This document shows positions 43,920-54,873 of a DNA stretch of 64,000 nucleotides, one piece after another. A program made the translations under genes and the position numbers. This DNA comes from UBA1369 sp964571725 (lineage in GTDB: Bacteria > Patescibacteriota > Gracilibacteria > UBA1369). The stretch lies in contig CAZNDB010000004.1 of assembly GCA_964571725.1 (NCBI GenBank), forward strand, positions 29,441-93,440, in the 5' to 3' direction. Within the stretch, counting starts at the first letter, position 1. Each line of letters opens with the position of its first letter. The notes below the pieces were generated by a model that had not been told where the DNA came from, searched no databases, and worked only from the letters and a program-made list of their open reading frames with translations.

Positions 43920-45716
43920 TTAGTTGAGGAAGGCGATGGCGGCATCCAGCTGTGGATCCTGACCGGCCTGTCTTTGCAGGTCTGTTATTTGTACCGTCTG
44001 GTCGGGAACGATGCCGATATGGTTGATGTCACGCAGTTCGGGGGTCAGCCATTTGGCGATGGTGAGTTTCAGCGTCGAATTGTCGGCATAGGAAGTGATT
44101 TCCTGAACGCTGCCCTTGCCGTAGGTGGTGGTGCCAATGATTCTGGCTATATTATAGTCCTGCAGTGCACCGGCAAAAATTTCCGAGGCGGAAGCCGATC
44201 CTTCGTTAACCAGAACCACGGTACGGTAATTTTGCAGTTCGCCTTCACCGTTGGAGAGATATTGTGACTGGTTTTGATCCCTGTCTACAGTTATAAACTC
44301 CACCTTGCCGCTACCGAGAAAGTGCCCTAAAATGGCTTGTGTACTGGTTAAATAGCCTCCGGGATTATTGCGCAGGTCGATGATCAGTTTCTGGGAACCG
44401 CTTTCGGCAATAGCCTCCAGATTTTGATTAAATTCTTTATCACTTGATTCGGTGAACTGATCAATCCGGAAATAGTTGATGTTGTTTCCAACGACTTTTC
44501 TTTGAATGGCCTCTATCGTGATTTTTTCGCGGACAATTTCAAAATAAAGTATGGTTGTATCGCGTCTGATTTTCAATTTTACGATGGTTCCGGCCGCTCC
44601 TTTGATTAAACCGGTAACCTGTTCGTAGGTCAGCTTCGTGAGCGTTTTTCCGTCAATTTCCAGGATTACGTCTTTGGTTTTCAGTCCGGCGCGATAGGCA
44701 GGGGAGTTGTTGATGGTGGTGAGTATAGTGAACTCGCCGTTTACCTGTTCGATAACGGCTCCGATACCTTCGTAGTCCTCAGGTATGTAAATATAACTGT
44801 CGCCGTCCGAATCGGGGGTATTGAAAATGGAATAGGGGTCTTCCAGGCTGTCCACCATGCCTGTAATAGCGCCATAGACCAGCTGGTCTTGTGATATTTG
44901 CTCGCCATATAGATACTGTGTGTTAATTTTGCTCCAGGCGTCCATCAGAATGCCGAATTTGTCGTTCTCCAGCAGTTCGGTTTCCGTGCCGGTTAGGTAA
45001 TTGTCCAGATTGGGGGTGAGAACGGTTATATTTGGGGTTTCAGTCCCCTGTATAATCTGGGCGGCAATTTTGGCTTTAAAAAGCAGGTCAGCGGCATCTC
45101 CGCGGTTTAGAATCAGGTTGGGCCGGAAGTATTCCTGTTCTTTTTCGAAATATAGCCCGTATTTCCTGGCGGCTGCAAAAACCGAAGCCAGGGGGTGGGT
45201 GGTGCGAATGTCTTCATACAGGTCTTCTGCCAGAGGAGCAGAGAGGGGGATCGGCAGTCCGTATATTCTCATGATTAAAAGCAGTCCTTCCTGTCTGCTC
45301 AAATGTCCTGCCGGATAAAAATAATCGTTTAAATTGTTGGTAATGGCCCTCATATCCAGTGCTTTTTTGACATAGGGAGCAAACCAGCTTTCTTCAGGTA
45401 CGTCCTGGTATCCGGTGAAAGTATTGAGTGTTTTGATTGGCTGGAAGCCCAGATAGCTCATGGTTGCTTTCAGGAAAGCGGCTTTATTGATTGGTTCCGA
45501 TGGCCGAAAATTACCCAGACTGTCCAGGGTAAAAGCCTGGTGGTTGACCAGGTCGACAAACATGCCCAGGCGGGGATCAAGGGGGGAGACGTCGTTCAGA
45601 TCGGCCATTACCGTTGCCTGCAGGGGCGGGGTAAGGCAGAGATTGATCAGAATAAACAGACCGGCAATAATGCCTGAAATTGGCTTTGTTTTAGAGCTCA
45701 TTTGCGTTTTTAGCAT
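43920..45716 (-). CDS. SLH-domain S41 (C-terminal processing) protease
   Basis: An export helix (about residues 10-35) is followed by three S-layer-homology-like repeats (about 39-220; for example FTGYQDVPEESWFAPYVKKA). A PDZ domain follows at about 325-400 (GIGAVIEQVNGE, AYRAGLKTKDVILEIDGK), then the S41 peptidase domain. Its catalytic Ser is in EGSASASE near 507 and the Lys in TTYGKGSVQ near 533. S41 proteases cut unstructured C-termini. SLH repeats would anchor it to cell-wall polymer. The 598-residue fused form is uncommon. It lies convergent with the VirB4-like gene. Confidence 0.92.
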   Translation of the reverse strand: MLKTQMSSKTKPISGIIAGLFILINLCLTPPLQATVMADLNDVSPLDPRLGMFVDLVNHQAFTLDSLGNFRPSEPINKAAFLKATMSYLGFQPIKTLNTFTGYQDVPEESWFAPYVKKALDMRAITNNLNDYFYPAGHLSRQEGLLLIMRIYGLPIPLSAPLAEDLYEDIRTTHPLASVFAAARKYGLYFEKEQEYFRPNLILNRGDAADLLFKAKIAAQIIQGTETPNITVLTPNLDNYLTGTETELLENDKFGILMDAWSKINTQYLYGEQISQDQLVYGAITGMVDSLEDPYSIFNTPDSDGDSYIYIPEDYEGIGAVIEQVNGEFTILTTINNSPAYRAGLKTKDVILEIDGKTLTKLTYEQVTGLIKGAAGTIVKLKIRRDTTILYFEIVREKITIEAIQRKVVGNNINYFRIDQFTESSDKEFNQNLEAIAESGSQKLIIDLRNNPGGYLTSTQAILGHFLGSGKVEFITVDRDQNQSQYLSNGEGELQNYRTVVLVNEGSASASEIFAGALQDYNIARIIGTTTYGKGSVQEITSYADNSTLKLTIAKWLTPELRDINHIGIVPDQTVQITDLQRQAGQDPQLDAAIAFLN

Positions 45717-45784
45717 TTATTAATGGTTTTATTCTACACTTTTTATCCGGCAAGTAAAATTGGCTTGGATAAGGCTTTTCCAAA

Positions 45785-45813
45785 TTGACCGTAAAGGCCT
45801 GAAAGTGTATAAT
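45785..45813 (+). promoter_or_regulatory. Promoter for the FecR-like gene
   Basis: TTGACC (45785-45790) and a perfect TATAAT (45808-45813) are 17 bases apart. A minus-strand TAGAAT (45731-45736) nearby, 16 bases from TTTACT, may serve the divergent SLH-S41 gene. Confidence 0.65.
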
Positions 45814-45842
45814 AATAGGATAAGTTTATGCGCTTAAATTAA

Positions 45843-47876
45843 ATGAAAAAGTTACTCTCTTATTTGTTTCACACTTTGATTCTGATGGCTGTCGCCATGG
45901 GAATTTTTATGTGGTCTTTTTTTTATGAGGGCGCGATCAGACAGACTACGGCTTCGCAGCAGGGAGATCAGGTAATTCTGAAAGTGGAAACCAAGGTTAA
46001 GGCGGATGTGAACAGGGGAGGAGAAGTGATCAGTATTTCCGACGGTAAGGAGTTGGAACTGGGGGATATAATATCTTCCGGAGAATCCAAAGATATGATT
46101 ATCAGTTTCGCCGGAGACGGCGAACTGCGGATGGACAGTCAGACCAGGGTACTGCTGTCTTATCTGGATAATGAAAAATCGGCTTTTTCTTTTAAATTGC
46201 TGGAGGGAAGAGTCTGGCTCAACAACGTCTATACTAATGCCGATTTAAATCTGGTTCTGGACGGAGGAGTCGTTTTTCCGGCGCAGAGCGTAATTTTTGC
46301 CAAACAGGAAGACGGGCAGGCCGGGGTATACGTAAATCAGCATGATGCGGTTCTGGGAATTGTTTCAACCGACTATGCCGGTAATCAAATCTTAACTGAA
46401 AATGATCAGGAAGTTATCAATAAGCTTTATCTTCCGCAGGGGACTATGGCCAATGTCTTTGCGGATAAGGTCAGGGAAAACCAGAAAACTATCGCCCGCC
46501 TGCTTTTTTCAAAAATGGTCAAGGAGTTTAATTACAGTCTGTTTGATAAAGAAAATCTCGTTTCAGATGCCTGGTTGAGCGGTAATATTGAAAAGGATCT
46601 GGTTATGACTACCGTGATTCGTGACTTCAGACTTAAAAGCATCAGAACCAGGGGAATTAAATATTCTTCGCTGGACGCGTCGAACTACAAAATTGATCAG
46701 GTATTGAAGGATCTCTCCAATACATTGACTTTTTCAGATGCACGTGTGGGCAAGCGGAATTTGGATGCTCTTTACGATCTGCTTTATGATGCCCAGTATT
46801 TATTTGATTATAACCGCAAACAGGAAGCCCAGGATCGTCTGAACAGTTTTACAACCATGGCCAATCAGCTGTTTCTGGTCTATGGAGAAGATTTAAAAAA
46901 ACAGTATATAGAAAGAGTGAAAAGTGAATATGAATATTTATCTTTTGCCAGTCCGGTTGATTCTCTTTTCAGCTTGAAGCAGGTTTTGCAAAGAATTTAT
47001 CTGGATTCAATCAAAGGGCAACCGGAGGAATTGTTCATGAAGTTTGCTTTTTTGACTGAGGATTTGTCGATAATCGGCTATTATGCCGAGAATAATGAGA
47101 CTAAAAATATTGACCAGGTCTTTGATAATCATATGGACTCTTTCAAAGATTTGACTGAGAAATACAAGCAAGACGTTACGGCCAATATTACCTATGTGCA
47201 GCGACAGAACCAGGGGTTGGATAACTTGTTTACCCAGTACTCGGCGCTCTACCGTGAGAAATATTTTATTAAAAAATTGTTTGTAGAGAATACTTATCTG
47301 TCTTTGTTGCCACAGGGAAATGACAGGCTGGAAGAAATTCAAAACGTGATTGCCCAAAGAATTGATTTCCTGCGCAGACTGGAGAATTACTATTTGGATG
47401 GGGATGTTCCCACAATTGACGCCCAAAATATTCTTGCCCTGCTTTTTTCGGAAATTGCCAAGATTGAATTGCCGGAGGACTATCAGGTGGCCGTGAAGGC
47501 ACTTTTCACAGATCGTCTGCAGGACTTCGGTATGTTTAGCAGATTCTTGAGTTCTCCGGAATACGTGAATTCCAATTTGAGAGGCAGTACGCCCAGACAG
47601 CGTTTTGAACAATTTAAGAAAGATAATCAGCAGGAAATTTCGGTGGAGCAGCTGGCAGAGGAAATGGCCAGGCAATTAATAAACGGCACTAATCAGTATG
47701 AATTGGGAACAATAGTTCCCGATGAAGAACCCGCGGGGCCGGTTATCAACGAAGAAACTGTTACAACCAATATTGACGGTGAGACTACTACAACAGAAAA
47801 TCAGATCATTGATACCGGCACTTCCGGGGAAACGACCACTCCGGTCAAAGTTCCCAGAGTAAAGCGACCTACTTAG
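45843..47876 (+). CDS. FecR-like membrane-anchored protein with long helical region
   Basis: One membrane helix at about residues 7-27 precedes an extracytoplasmic part. Residues about 45-190 look like a FecR-type beta domain (VISISDGKELELGDIISSG, GDGELRMDSQTRVLL, FKLLEGRVWLN). FecR domains elsewhere sense or transduce envelope signals. The next 380 residues are mostly helical with many charged residues. The tail (about 40 residues) is Thr/Glu-rich. The protein has 677 residues; no signature of a sigma-factor partner is in the window. Whether it is a structural surface protein is open. Confidence 0.75.
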   Translation: MKKLLSYLFHTLILMAVAMGIFMWSFFYEGAIRQTTASQQGDQVILKVETKVKADVNRGGEVISISDGKELELGDIISSGESKDMIISFAGDGELRMDSQTRVLLSYLDNEKSAFSFKLLEGRVWLNNVYTNADLNLVLDGGVVFPAQSVIFAKQEDGQAGVYVNQHDAVLGIVSTDYAGNQILTENDQEVINKLYLPQGTMANVFADKVRENQKTIARLLFSKMVKEFNYSLFDKENLVSDAWLSGNIEKDLVMTTVIRDFRLKSIRTRGIKYSSLDASNYKIDQVLKDLSNTLTFSDARVGKRNLDALYDLLYDAQYLFDYNRKQEAQDRLNSFTTMANQLFLVYGEDLKKQYIERVKSEYEYLSFASPVDSLFSLKQVLQRIYLDSIKGQPEELFMKFAFLTEDLSIIGYYAENNETKNIDQVFDNHMDSFKDLTEKYKQDVTANITYVQRQNQGLDNLFTQYSALYREKYFIKKLFVENTYLSLLPQGNDRLEEIQNVIAQRIDFLRRLENYYLDGDVPTIDAQNILALLFSEIAKIELPEDYQVAVKALFTDRLQDFGMFSRFLSSPEYVNSNLRGSTPRQRFEQFKKDNQQEISVEQLAEEMARQLINGTNQYELGTIVPDEEPAGPVINEETVTTNIDGETTTTENQIIDTGTSGETTTPVKVPRVKRPT

Positions 47877-47889
47877 TTTAAAAGAACAA

Positions 47890-47918
47890 TTGTCTTTTAG
47901 ACGGGAGTTGTATAGAAT
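47890..47918 (+). promoter_or_regulatory. Promoter for gyrB
   Basis: TTGTCT (47890-47895) and TAGAAT (47913-47918) are 17 bases apart, leaving a leader of about 40 bases before the ATG at 47966. Confidence 0.5.
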
Positions 47919-47965
47919 TATGCAGGTTTTTTCGAAACTGCTTTACTTTTTAGTAATCGAAACTG

Positions 47966-49876
<1,911 letters not shown>

Positions 49877-49909
49877 GCGTACCCGAGGAATTGTCAGGTT
49901 TGTTTTAAT

Positions 49910-49939
49910 TTGACAGTTAGGGGGGATGGAAGGCATACT
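49910..49939 (+). promoter_or_regulatory. Candidate promoter for rpsU
   Basis: A perfect TTGACA (49910-49915) is followed by CATACT (49934-49939) with 18-base spacing. The start codon at 49998 has a strong ribosome binding site (AAAGGGGG), which is unusual in this window. Confidence 0.4.
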
Positions 49940-49997
49940 CGAGTCCGTCCGAAGGCAATGTTTTAACAATTAATCCATTTGAAAGGGGGTAATATAT

Positions 49998-50204
49998 ATG
50001 GCAGTAAAAGTAATTAGAAATCCAAAAGAGTCCGTAGACAGGCTGATTGCCAGATTTAATAAGAAAGTGCAATCAAGCCGCGTAATAGTACAGTTGAAAG
50101 CCAGACGTTATTTCAAGAAACCGTTGCGCAAGAGACAGGTAAGAGCGGCAGCCATTATGAGAGACATGCATAGAAGCAAGAGAGAGAAGATGAAATATTA
50201 TTAG
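49998..50204 (+). CDS. rpsU: 30S ribosomal protein S21
   Basis: At 68 residues this matches bS21: AVKVIRNPKESVDRLIARF at the N-terminus and KARRYFKKPLRKRQVRAAA in the helix-turn-helix segment. S21 joins the 30S platform near the anti-Shine-Dalgarno region and helps initiation. A strong Shine-Dalgarno sequence and a dedicated terminator show it is a monocistronic unit, probably highly expressed. Confidence 0.95.
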   Translation: MAVKVIRNPKESVDRLIARFNKKVQSSRVIVQLKARRYFKKPLRKRQVRAAAIMRDMHRSKREKMKYY

Positions 50205-50210
50205 AAACGG

Positions 50211-50250
50211 AAGGGCTTCAAGGGAACGACACTCTGAAGCCCTTTTTTGT
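50211..50250 (+). terminator. Rho-independent terminator of rpsU
   Basis: A 10-base stem (50211-50220 with 50235-50244) with a 14-base loop is followed by a T run. It lies 7 bases after the stop and overlaps the region just before prmC. Confidence 0.9.
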
Positions 50251-50282
50251 ATCTGGCTGGTCTTAATAATAATTGGAAAAGT

Positions 50283-51140
50283 TTGGCTAAAATTAAACAA
50301 AATTTAGAACGGATACAGGAATTGGGATTGCAGGATCAGCTGGCGGCTGAGGTGTGGCTGGCCTTTTTACTGGAAAAAGATCGGGCTTTTTTATTTGCAC
50401 ATCCCGACATTGAGCTGAGTACAAAAGTTGAACAAAGGTTTTTGCAGGGTGTCCAGGAAATGGCTTCGGGAAAGCCTTTATCGCAATTAACCGGATTGAA
50501 AGAATTTTATGGAATAGAATTCCGGGTAAATGAAAAGGTACTGATTCCCCGGCCGGAATCGGAATTGCTGGTTGATCTGGTGCGGGAATTTTTAAACACT
50601 CATTCTTATGGGGGAAAGTTGCTGCTAGCGGATATCGGAACGGGGTCGGGATGCATCTTGCTGTCTATTTTAAAGTCGCTAGGGTATGGAAAGGGGATTG
50701 GCGTGGAAATTTCAGCAGACGCTTTGGAGGTTGCCAGGGAAAACTCTGAACAACTCGGATTGTCAGATCGAGTAACCTGGCTGCAGGGAAGTTTACTGCA
50801 GCCGCTGGAAGTGCCGGCGCAGATAATAGTGGCCAATTTGCCGTATATCGGCAGGGAAAGGTTTAATTTTGTAGCAGAGAATGTAGCCCGTTTTGAGCCG
50901 GAAGTCGCTTTATACGGCGGGGATGACGGTTTGGATCTTTATCGGCAATTGTTTACGCAGATTATTGAGAAATCCTGGCGGCCGGATTTTCTGGCCGGTG
51001 AATTCGGATTTGGACAGCAGGAGGAAATGGAAGAAACGCTTGAACAATATTTTTATCAATACCAATGGAAGGTGATTCCCGACTTGGCTGGGATTCCCAG
51101 AGTCTTTGTGGTAGAGTTTGGCAGTCCCAAAAATGAATAA
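50283..51140 (+). CDS. prmC: Release factor glutamine methyltransferase PrmC
   Basis: PrmC methylates the GGQ glutamine of release factors. The N-terminal helical bundle (AEVWLAFLLEKDRAF) is followed by LIPRPESELLVD, the SAM motif ADIGTGSGCILLS and the substrate motif. The latter reads NLPYI rather than the usual NPPYI, keeping Asn, Pro and Tyr. The start is most likely the TTG at 50283; an earlier in-frame TTG at 50247 lies inside the rpsU terminator. It precedes prfA by 50 bases, the reverse of the common prfA-prmC order. Confidence 0.88.
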   Translation: MAKIKQNLERIQELGLQDQLAAEVWLAFLLEKDRAFLFAHPDIELSTKVEQRFLQGVQEMASGKPLSQLTGLKEFYGIEFRVNEKVLIPRPESELLVDLVREFLNTHSYGGKLLLADIGTGSGCILLSILKSLGYGKGIGVEISADALEVARENSEQLGLSDRVTWLQGSLLQPLEVPAQIIVANLPYIGRERFNFVAENVARFEPEVALYGGDDGLDLYRQLFTQIIEKSWRPDFLAGEFGFGQQEEMEETLEQYFYQYQWKVIPDLAGIPRVFVVEFGSPKNE

Positions 51141-51190
51141 CAGGCAGATCCCCGAAACGGATTTGCCAAAAATATTAAAAAATCTCTTAT

Positions 51191-52267
51191 ATGATGTTAG
51201 ATAAATTGCAGAATCTGGAAAATGAATTCCTGAAGCTGGAAAAGGAAATGGCTGATCCGGAAATGATGACCAGACAGGCCGAATATCTCAAACTGACGCG
51301 CAGACACAAGGAACTTTCAAAGGTTGTGATCTTGTACCGGGAGTGTAAAAAATTTGAACAGCAGGTTAAGGACTCGGAGGAAATATTGGCTCAGGAAAGC
51401 GATGAGGAAATGCGGGAATTTGCCAAGGAACAATTGAAAACCGCCAAGGAAGAATTGTTGAAAAACGAAGAAGCCATCAAGGTAGAGCTTTTACCGAAGG
51501 ACCCCAATGACTTCAAAAATGCCATTGTGGAGATGCGGGCCGGGGCGGGCGGTGAGGAAGCCGCTTTATTTGCCGGAGAGCTGGCCAGAGCCTATATGAA
51601 GTATCTGGAAGGACATAATTATAAGATTGAAATTATCAATAAGAACGAAGCCCAGGCCGGTGGAATCAAGGAAATGATTTTCAAAGTGGTGGGCGGGGAG
51701 ATGCCATACGGGCTGATGAAATATGAGTCGGGCGTGCACCGGGTGCAACGCGTGCCGGAGACGGAGAGCAAGGGACGTGTTCACACTTCCACCATTACGG
51801 TGGCCGTATTGCCGGAGGCAGAGGAAGTGGATGTTACGATCAAAGATGCCGATTTGAAAATTGACGTGTTTCGGGCCGGCGGACCGGGCGGACAGAGCGT
51901 AAATACCACTGATTCCGCAGTTAGAATTACCCATCTTCCCAGCGGTCTGGTGGTTTCCATGCAGGATGAAAAGTCACAGTTGAAGAACAAGGCCAGGGCT
52001 ATGGAAATTTTACGCACCAGACTTTACGCAATGGAACAGGAAAAGAGACAGAAGGAGTTGGGAGAGCAAAGATTGGCCCAGATCGGCACCGGTGACCGGT
52101 CGGAAAAAATCCGAACCTATAATTTTCCGCAGGATCGCATTACCGATCATCGCATCAATAAAAACTGGTCAAATCTCCCCGCCATTATGGAAGGGGACAT
52201 GCAGGATATGTTTGAATCGCTCCGTATGGAGGACCAGGCCCAGAAACTGGCGGAGGCGGCGGGATAA
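51191..52267 (+). CDS. prfA: Peptide chain release factor 1
   Basis: RF1 ends translation at UAA and UAG. The GGQ loop reads RAGGPGGQSVNTTDSAV, and the anticodon-like PxT motif is PET in RVPETESKGRVHTS, as in RF1 rather than the SPF of RF2. The N-terminal coiled coil and the 358-residue length are standard. No RF2 gene is in this window. It follows its own methylase gene prmC. Confidence 0.95.
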   Translation: MMLDKLQNLENEFLKLEKEMADPEMMTRQAEYLKLTRRHKELSKVVILYRECKKFEQQVKDSEEILAQESDEEMREFAKEQLKTAKEELLKNEEAIKVELLPKDPNDFKNAIVEMRAGAGGEEAALFAGELARAYMKYLEGHNYKIEIINKNEAQAGGIKEMIFKVVGGEMPYGLMKYESGVHRVQRVPETESKGRVHTSTITVAVLPEAEEVDVTIKDADLKIDVFRAGGPGGQSVNTTDSAVRITHLPSGLVVSMQDEKSQLKNKARAMEILRTRLYAMEQEKRQKELGEQRLAQIGTGDRSEKIRTYNFPQDRITDHRINKNWSNLPAIMEGDMQDMFESLRMEDQAQKLAEAAG

Positions 52268-52307
52268 AACTTGAACTGCGCAGAGGATAACGGTGGCGTT
52301 GGCTGCC

Positions 52308-52652
52308 TTATTGAAACGGGTTTAAATCAATACTCTTGATTGAGGATACTATTTGAGCAGGAATGCCGGTTAGTTTATCGATCGCGCTTTGCATGGAAGC
52401 CTGGATGGACAGATACCCGTCCTGAATGGTTTTGATGTTGTTATTGATGGCGTCCAGATAGCTTTTTAGTCCTTCGTACAAATAATAGCCGAGAATGATG
52501 ATAATTATGTATGGTATGGCCTGAATGAAGTAATGGATGAGAGTGTTGCGGAATTCCTGTTTTTCTTTTTTCAGGTGGAATTCGAGCAATTGATGCAGAG
52601 TGGCGTTTTGTTCCCGCAGCAGCTGAATAATGATTTGATTGTCGTTTTCCAT
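52308..52652 (-). CDS. Hypothetical protein with one membrane helix
   Basis: This 114-residue protein has an N-terminal amphipathic helix (LLREQNATLHQLLEFHL), a single membrane helix at about residues 46-63 and a C-terminal helical part. Heptad-like spacing at both ends suggests oligomerisation. No family is recognised. A TATACT -10 box lies 25 bases upstream and shares bases with the divergent tatD promoter. Confidence 0.65.
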   Translation of the reverse strand: MENDNQIIIQLLREQNATLHQLLEFHLKKEKQEFRNTLIHYFIQAIPYIIIIILGYYLYEGLKSYLDAINNNIKTIQDGYLSIQASMQSAIDKLTGIPAQIVSSIKSIDLNPFQ

Positions 52653-52677
52653 GTTTTAGGATAATGTTTTCTATCGC

Positions 52678-52685
52678 AGTATAAT
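52678..52685. promoter_or_regulatory. Overlapping divergent -10 boxes
   Basis: The 8-base AGTATAAT reads as TATAAT (52680-52685) for tatD on the plus strand and TATACT (52683-52678) for the minus-strand gene at 52652. Neither side has a good -35 box. Confidence 0.4.
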
Positions 52686-52708
52686 TTAAATCTAAAAAAA
52701 GGTAAGAG

Positions 52709-53491
52709 ATGTTAATAGATTCACATTCACATTTGCATTTTCATAAGAGTTTTCCCGATTATGAAGAGGTATTGCAAAGGGCCAAGGAAGCCGGAGTAAG
52801 CAGACAGGTATTGATTGGCTGTGAAATGTCCGATTCACTTCGGGCCTGCCAATTTGCCCAGCAGCATGAAGAACTTTCTTGGGTGATCGGTATTCATCCC
52901 CATGAAATAAATCAGGTGACTCCTGAAAATTTAAAGATTATCAGGGATGTTTTGGGGAGGGGCGGGGAATATTCCGATTTGAAAAAGTTGCCGGTGGCGG
53001 TCGGGGAGATTGGTCTGGATTATTATCGCAATATCCAATCGCCGGAGCTGCAACGGGAAGGTTTCAGGGAACTACTGAAGGTGGCCCTGGATTTTGATTT
53101 ACCGGTGGTTATCCATATGCGTGATGCCTTTGAAGATTGCCGTAAAATAATGGAAGAAATGAAGGTGAAGAAGGCAGTCCTGCATTGTTTCAGCGGCGGG
53201 CTGGAACAGGCTGATTGGGCTTGGGAACGAGGCTATCTGACCTCTTTTACCGGCAGCGTAACTTATCCTAAAAATACTGTTTTGATGGAGGTGGCCAAGA
53301 AGGCTCCGGACGATCTGTACATGCTGGAGACGGATTGTCCTTTTCTGGCTCCGCAAAATCACCGCGGCAAGAGAAATGAACCGGCTTTCGTGATGGACAT
53401 AGCCAGGCATGTGGCCATGCTGCGCGGACACAGTCTGGAACAGGTGGCGAAGCATACGACCGTCAATGCCGAAAGGTTTTTCGGGATTTAA
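52709..53491 (+). CDS. tatD: TatD family metal-dependent hydrolase / DNase
   Basis: TatD proteins are TIM-barrel metalloenzymes with 3'-5' exonuclease activity. Metal ligands are H6 and H8 (SHSHLHFH), the Glu in VGEIGLDYY, and His in VVIHMRDA and LHCFSGG; the final Asp is in LETDCPFLAP. The length of 260 is typical. The AAGGTAAGAG sequence before the ATG is a fair ribosome site. The 3' end overlaps the radA 3' end by 4 bases. Confidence 0.93.
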   Translation: MLIDSHSHLHFHKSFPDYEEVLQRAKEAGVSRQVLIGCEMSDSLRACQFAQQHEELSWVIGIHPHEINQVTPENLKIIRDVLGRGGEYSDLKKLPVAVGEIGLDYYRNIQSPELQREGFRELLKVALDFDLPVVIHMRDAFEDCRKIMEEMKVKKAVLHCFSGGLEQADWAWERGYLTSFTGSVTYPKNTVLMEVAKKAPDDLYMLETDCPFLAPQNHRGKRNEPAFVMDIARHVAMLRGHSLEQVAKHTTVNAERFFGI

Positions 53492-54858
53492 CTGAAAAAT
53501 AATCTCGCGGCTTGTTCCAAATCGTTTACGGACAAGATTTTACTTTTTCCTCCGCCGGTCGGAGTTTTGGGAGAAGCAGCAGTAACAATGGTATCAAAGC
53601 CCAGTTTGCTGGCCTCCTTGATGCGTTTTTCCAGATGGCTGGCCGGACGGAGTTCTCCGGAAAGGCCGATTTCCCCCAGAAATACAGATTTTTCCGGCAG
53701 TGGGATTTTTTTGAAGGAAGAAATGATCGCCATGGCCACACTTAAATCAACTGACGGTTCGGACAGTTTGAAACCGCCGATTACATTGGCGAAAATGTCC
53801 TGGGCATTGAGATTCATTTTCAGATATTTTTGCAATACTGCTGCGATCAGTTGCAGACGGTTTATATCCAGACCGTTGGCGGTGCGCTTGGGATAGCCGA
53901 AAATGGTCGGATTGGTGAGCGCCTGTACTTCCAGGAGCAGTGGGCGGGTGCCTTCCAGCGTGACGGTAATGGCCGAGCCGAGAGCGTTTTTTTTGCGTCC
54001 CTGCAGGAAAATTTCCGAGGGATTGGCGACTTCGGTCAGCCCGCTTTCGCCCATTTCCATAATGGCGATTTCATTGGTCGAGCCGAAACGGTTTTTCAGT
54101 CCGCGGATCAGGCGCAGTTGCTGATGTCTTTCTCCTTCGATAAAAAGTACCGTATCCACCAGATGTTCCAGTACTTTGGGGCCGGCCAGTTCGCCCTCTT
54201 TGTTGACGTGGCCGACAATCAGACAGGTGATTTGGCGGCTTTTACAGACTTCCATCAGCCTTTCGGTACAATAGCGGATCTGACTGATGCTGCCGGGCAG
54301 GGAGGCAATATCCAGCGAATAGAGTACCTGAATGGAATCAATCACCAATACTTGTGGCTGGAGGTTTTCCAGCTGCCCCAGAATGTTTTCCAGGCAGGTT
54401 TCGGAAAGCAGGGAGATATCGGCGGAATTGATTTTCAGGCGGCGGGCGCGCGAGGCGATTTGTTCGGAAGATTCCTCTCCGGAAATATAGAGTACCGATT
54501 GCTGGGCAGTTACGGCGTCGGCGCACAGTTCCAAAGTCAGGGTGGACTTGCCGATGCCCGGTTCCCCGCTTAGCAGAATGAGACTGCCGATTTTCACGCC
54601 GCCGCCCAGAACATTGTTCAGATCGGTGAATCTGGTCGGAAAACGGCTGACTGCCGACTCACGGTGTTGATCCAGCTTCAGTATGGAATTAACAGGCCTG
54701 TGTTCATGGCGTGAAGCGGAAATTGAATTGTTTTTTGGAGCTGTCATCTGGGTTTCCTCGCTAAGTGAATTCCATTCCTGGCAGTCGGGACAGCGACCCA
54801 GCCATTTGGGGCTTTGAAAACCGCATTTTTGGCAGACAAAGATAGTTTTGACTTTCAT
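53488..54858 (-). CDS. radA: DNA repair protein RadA (Sms)
   Basis: RadA is a RecA-like ATPase that drives branch migration during recombination and transformation. The zinc finger is CQKCGFQSPKWLGRCPDC. Walker A is GEPGIGKST, and the RadA-specific KNRFG motif is in GLKNRFGSTNE. A Lon-like C-terminal domain follows (SVDLSVAMAIISSF, GEIGLSGELRP). The 456-residue length is normal. Together with prepilin peptidase it could support DNA uptake, but no competence cluster is in the window. Confidence 0.95.
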   Translation of the reverse strand: MKVKTIFVCQKCGFQSPKWLGRCPDCQEWNSLSEETQMTAPKNNSISASRHEHRPVNSILKLDQHRESAVSRFPTRFTDLNNVLGGGVKIGSLILLSGEPGIGKSTLTLELCADAVTAQQSVLYISGEESSEQIASRARRLKINSADISLLSETCLENILGQLENLQPQVLVIDSIQVLYSLDIASLPGSISQIRYCTERLMEVCKSRQITCLIVGHVNKEGELAGPKVLEHLVDTVLFIEGERHQQLRLIRGLKNRFGSTNEIAIMEMGESGLTEVANPSEIFLQGRKKNALGSAITVTLEGTRPLLLEVQALTNPTIFGYPKRTANGLDINRLQLIAAVLQKYLKMNLNAQDIFANVIGGFKLSEPSVDLSVAMAIISSFKKIPLPEKSVFLGEIGLSGELRPASHLEKRIKEASKLGFDTIVTAASPKTPTGGGKSKILSVNDLEQAARLFFS

Positions 54859-54873
54859 GAGAGCTTGCTTAGG

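Noticed and set aside
53830..54573. 247-codon open frame on the plus strand
   Set aside because: It is antisense to radA and only mirrors its codon bias.
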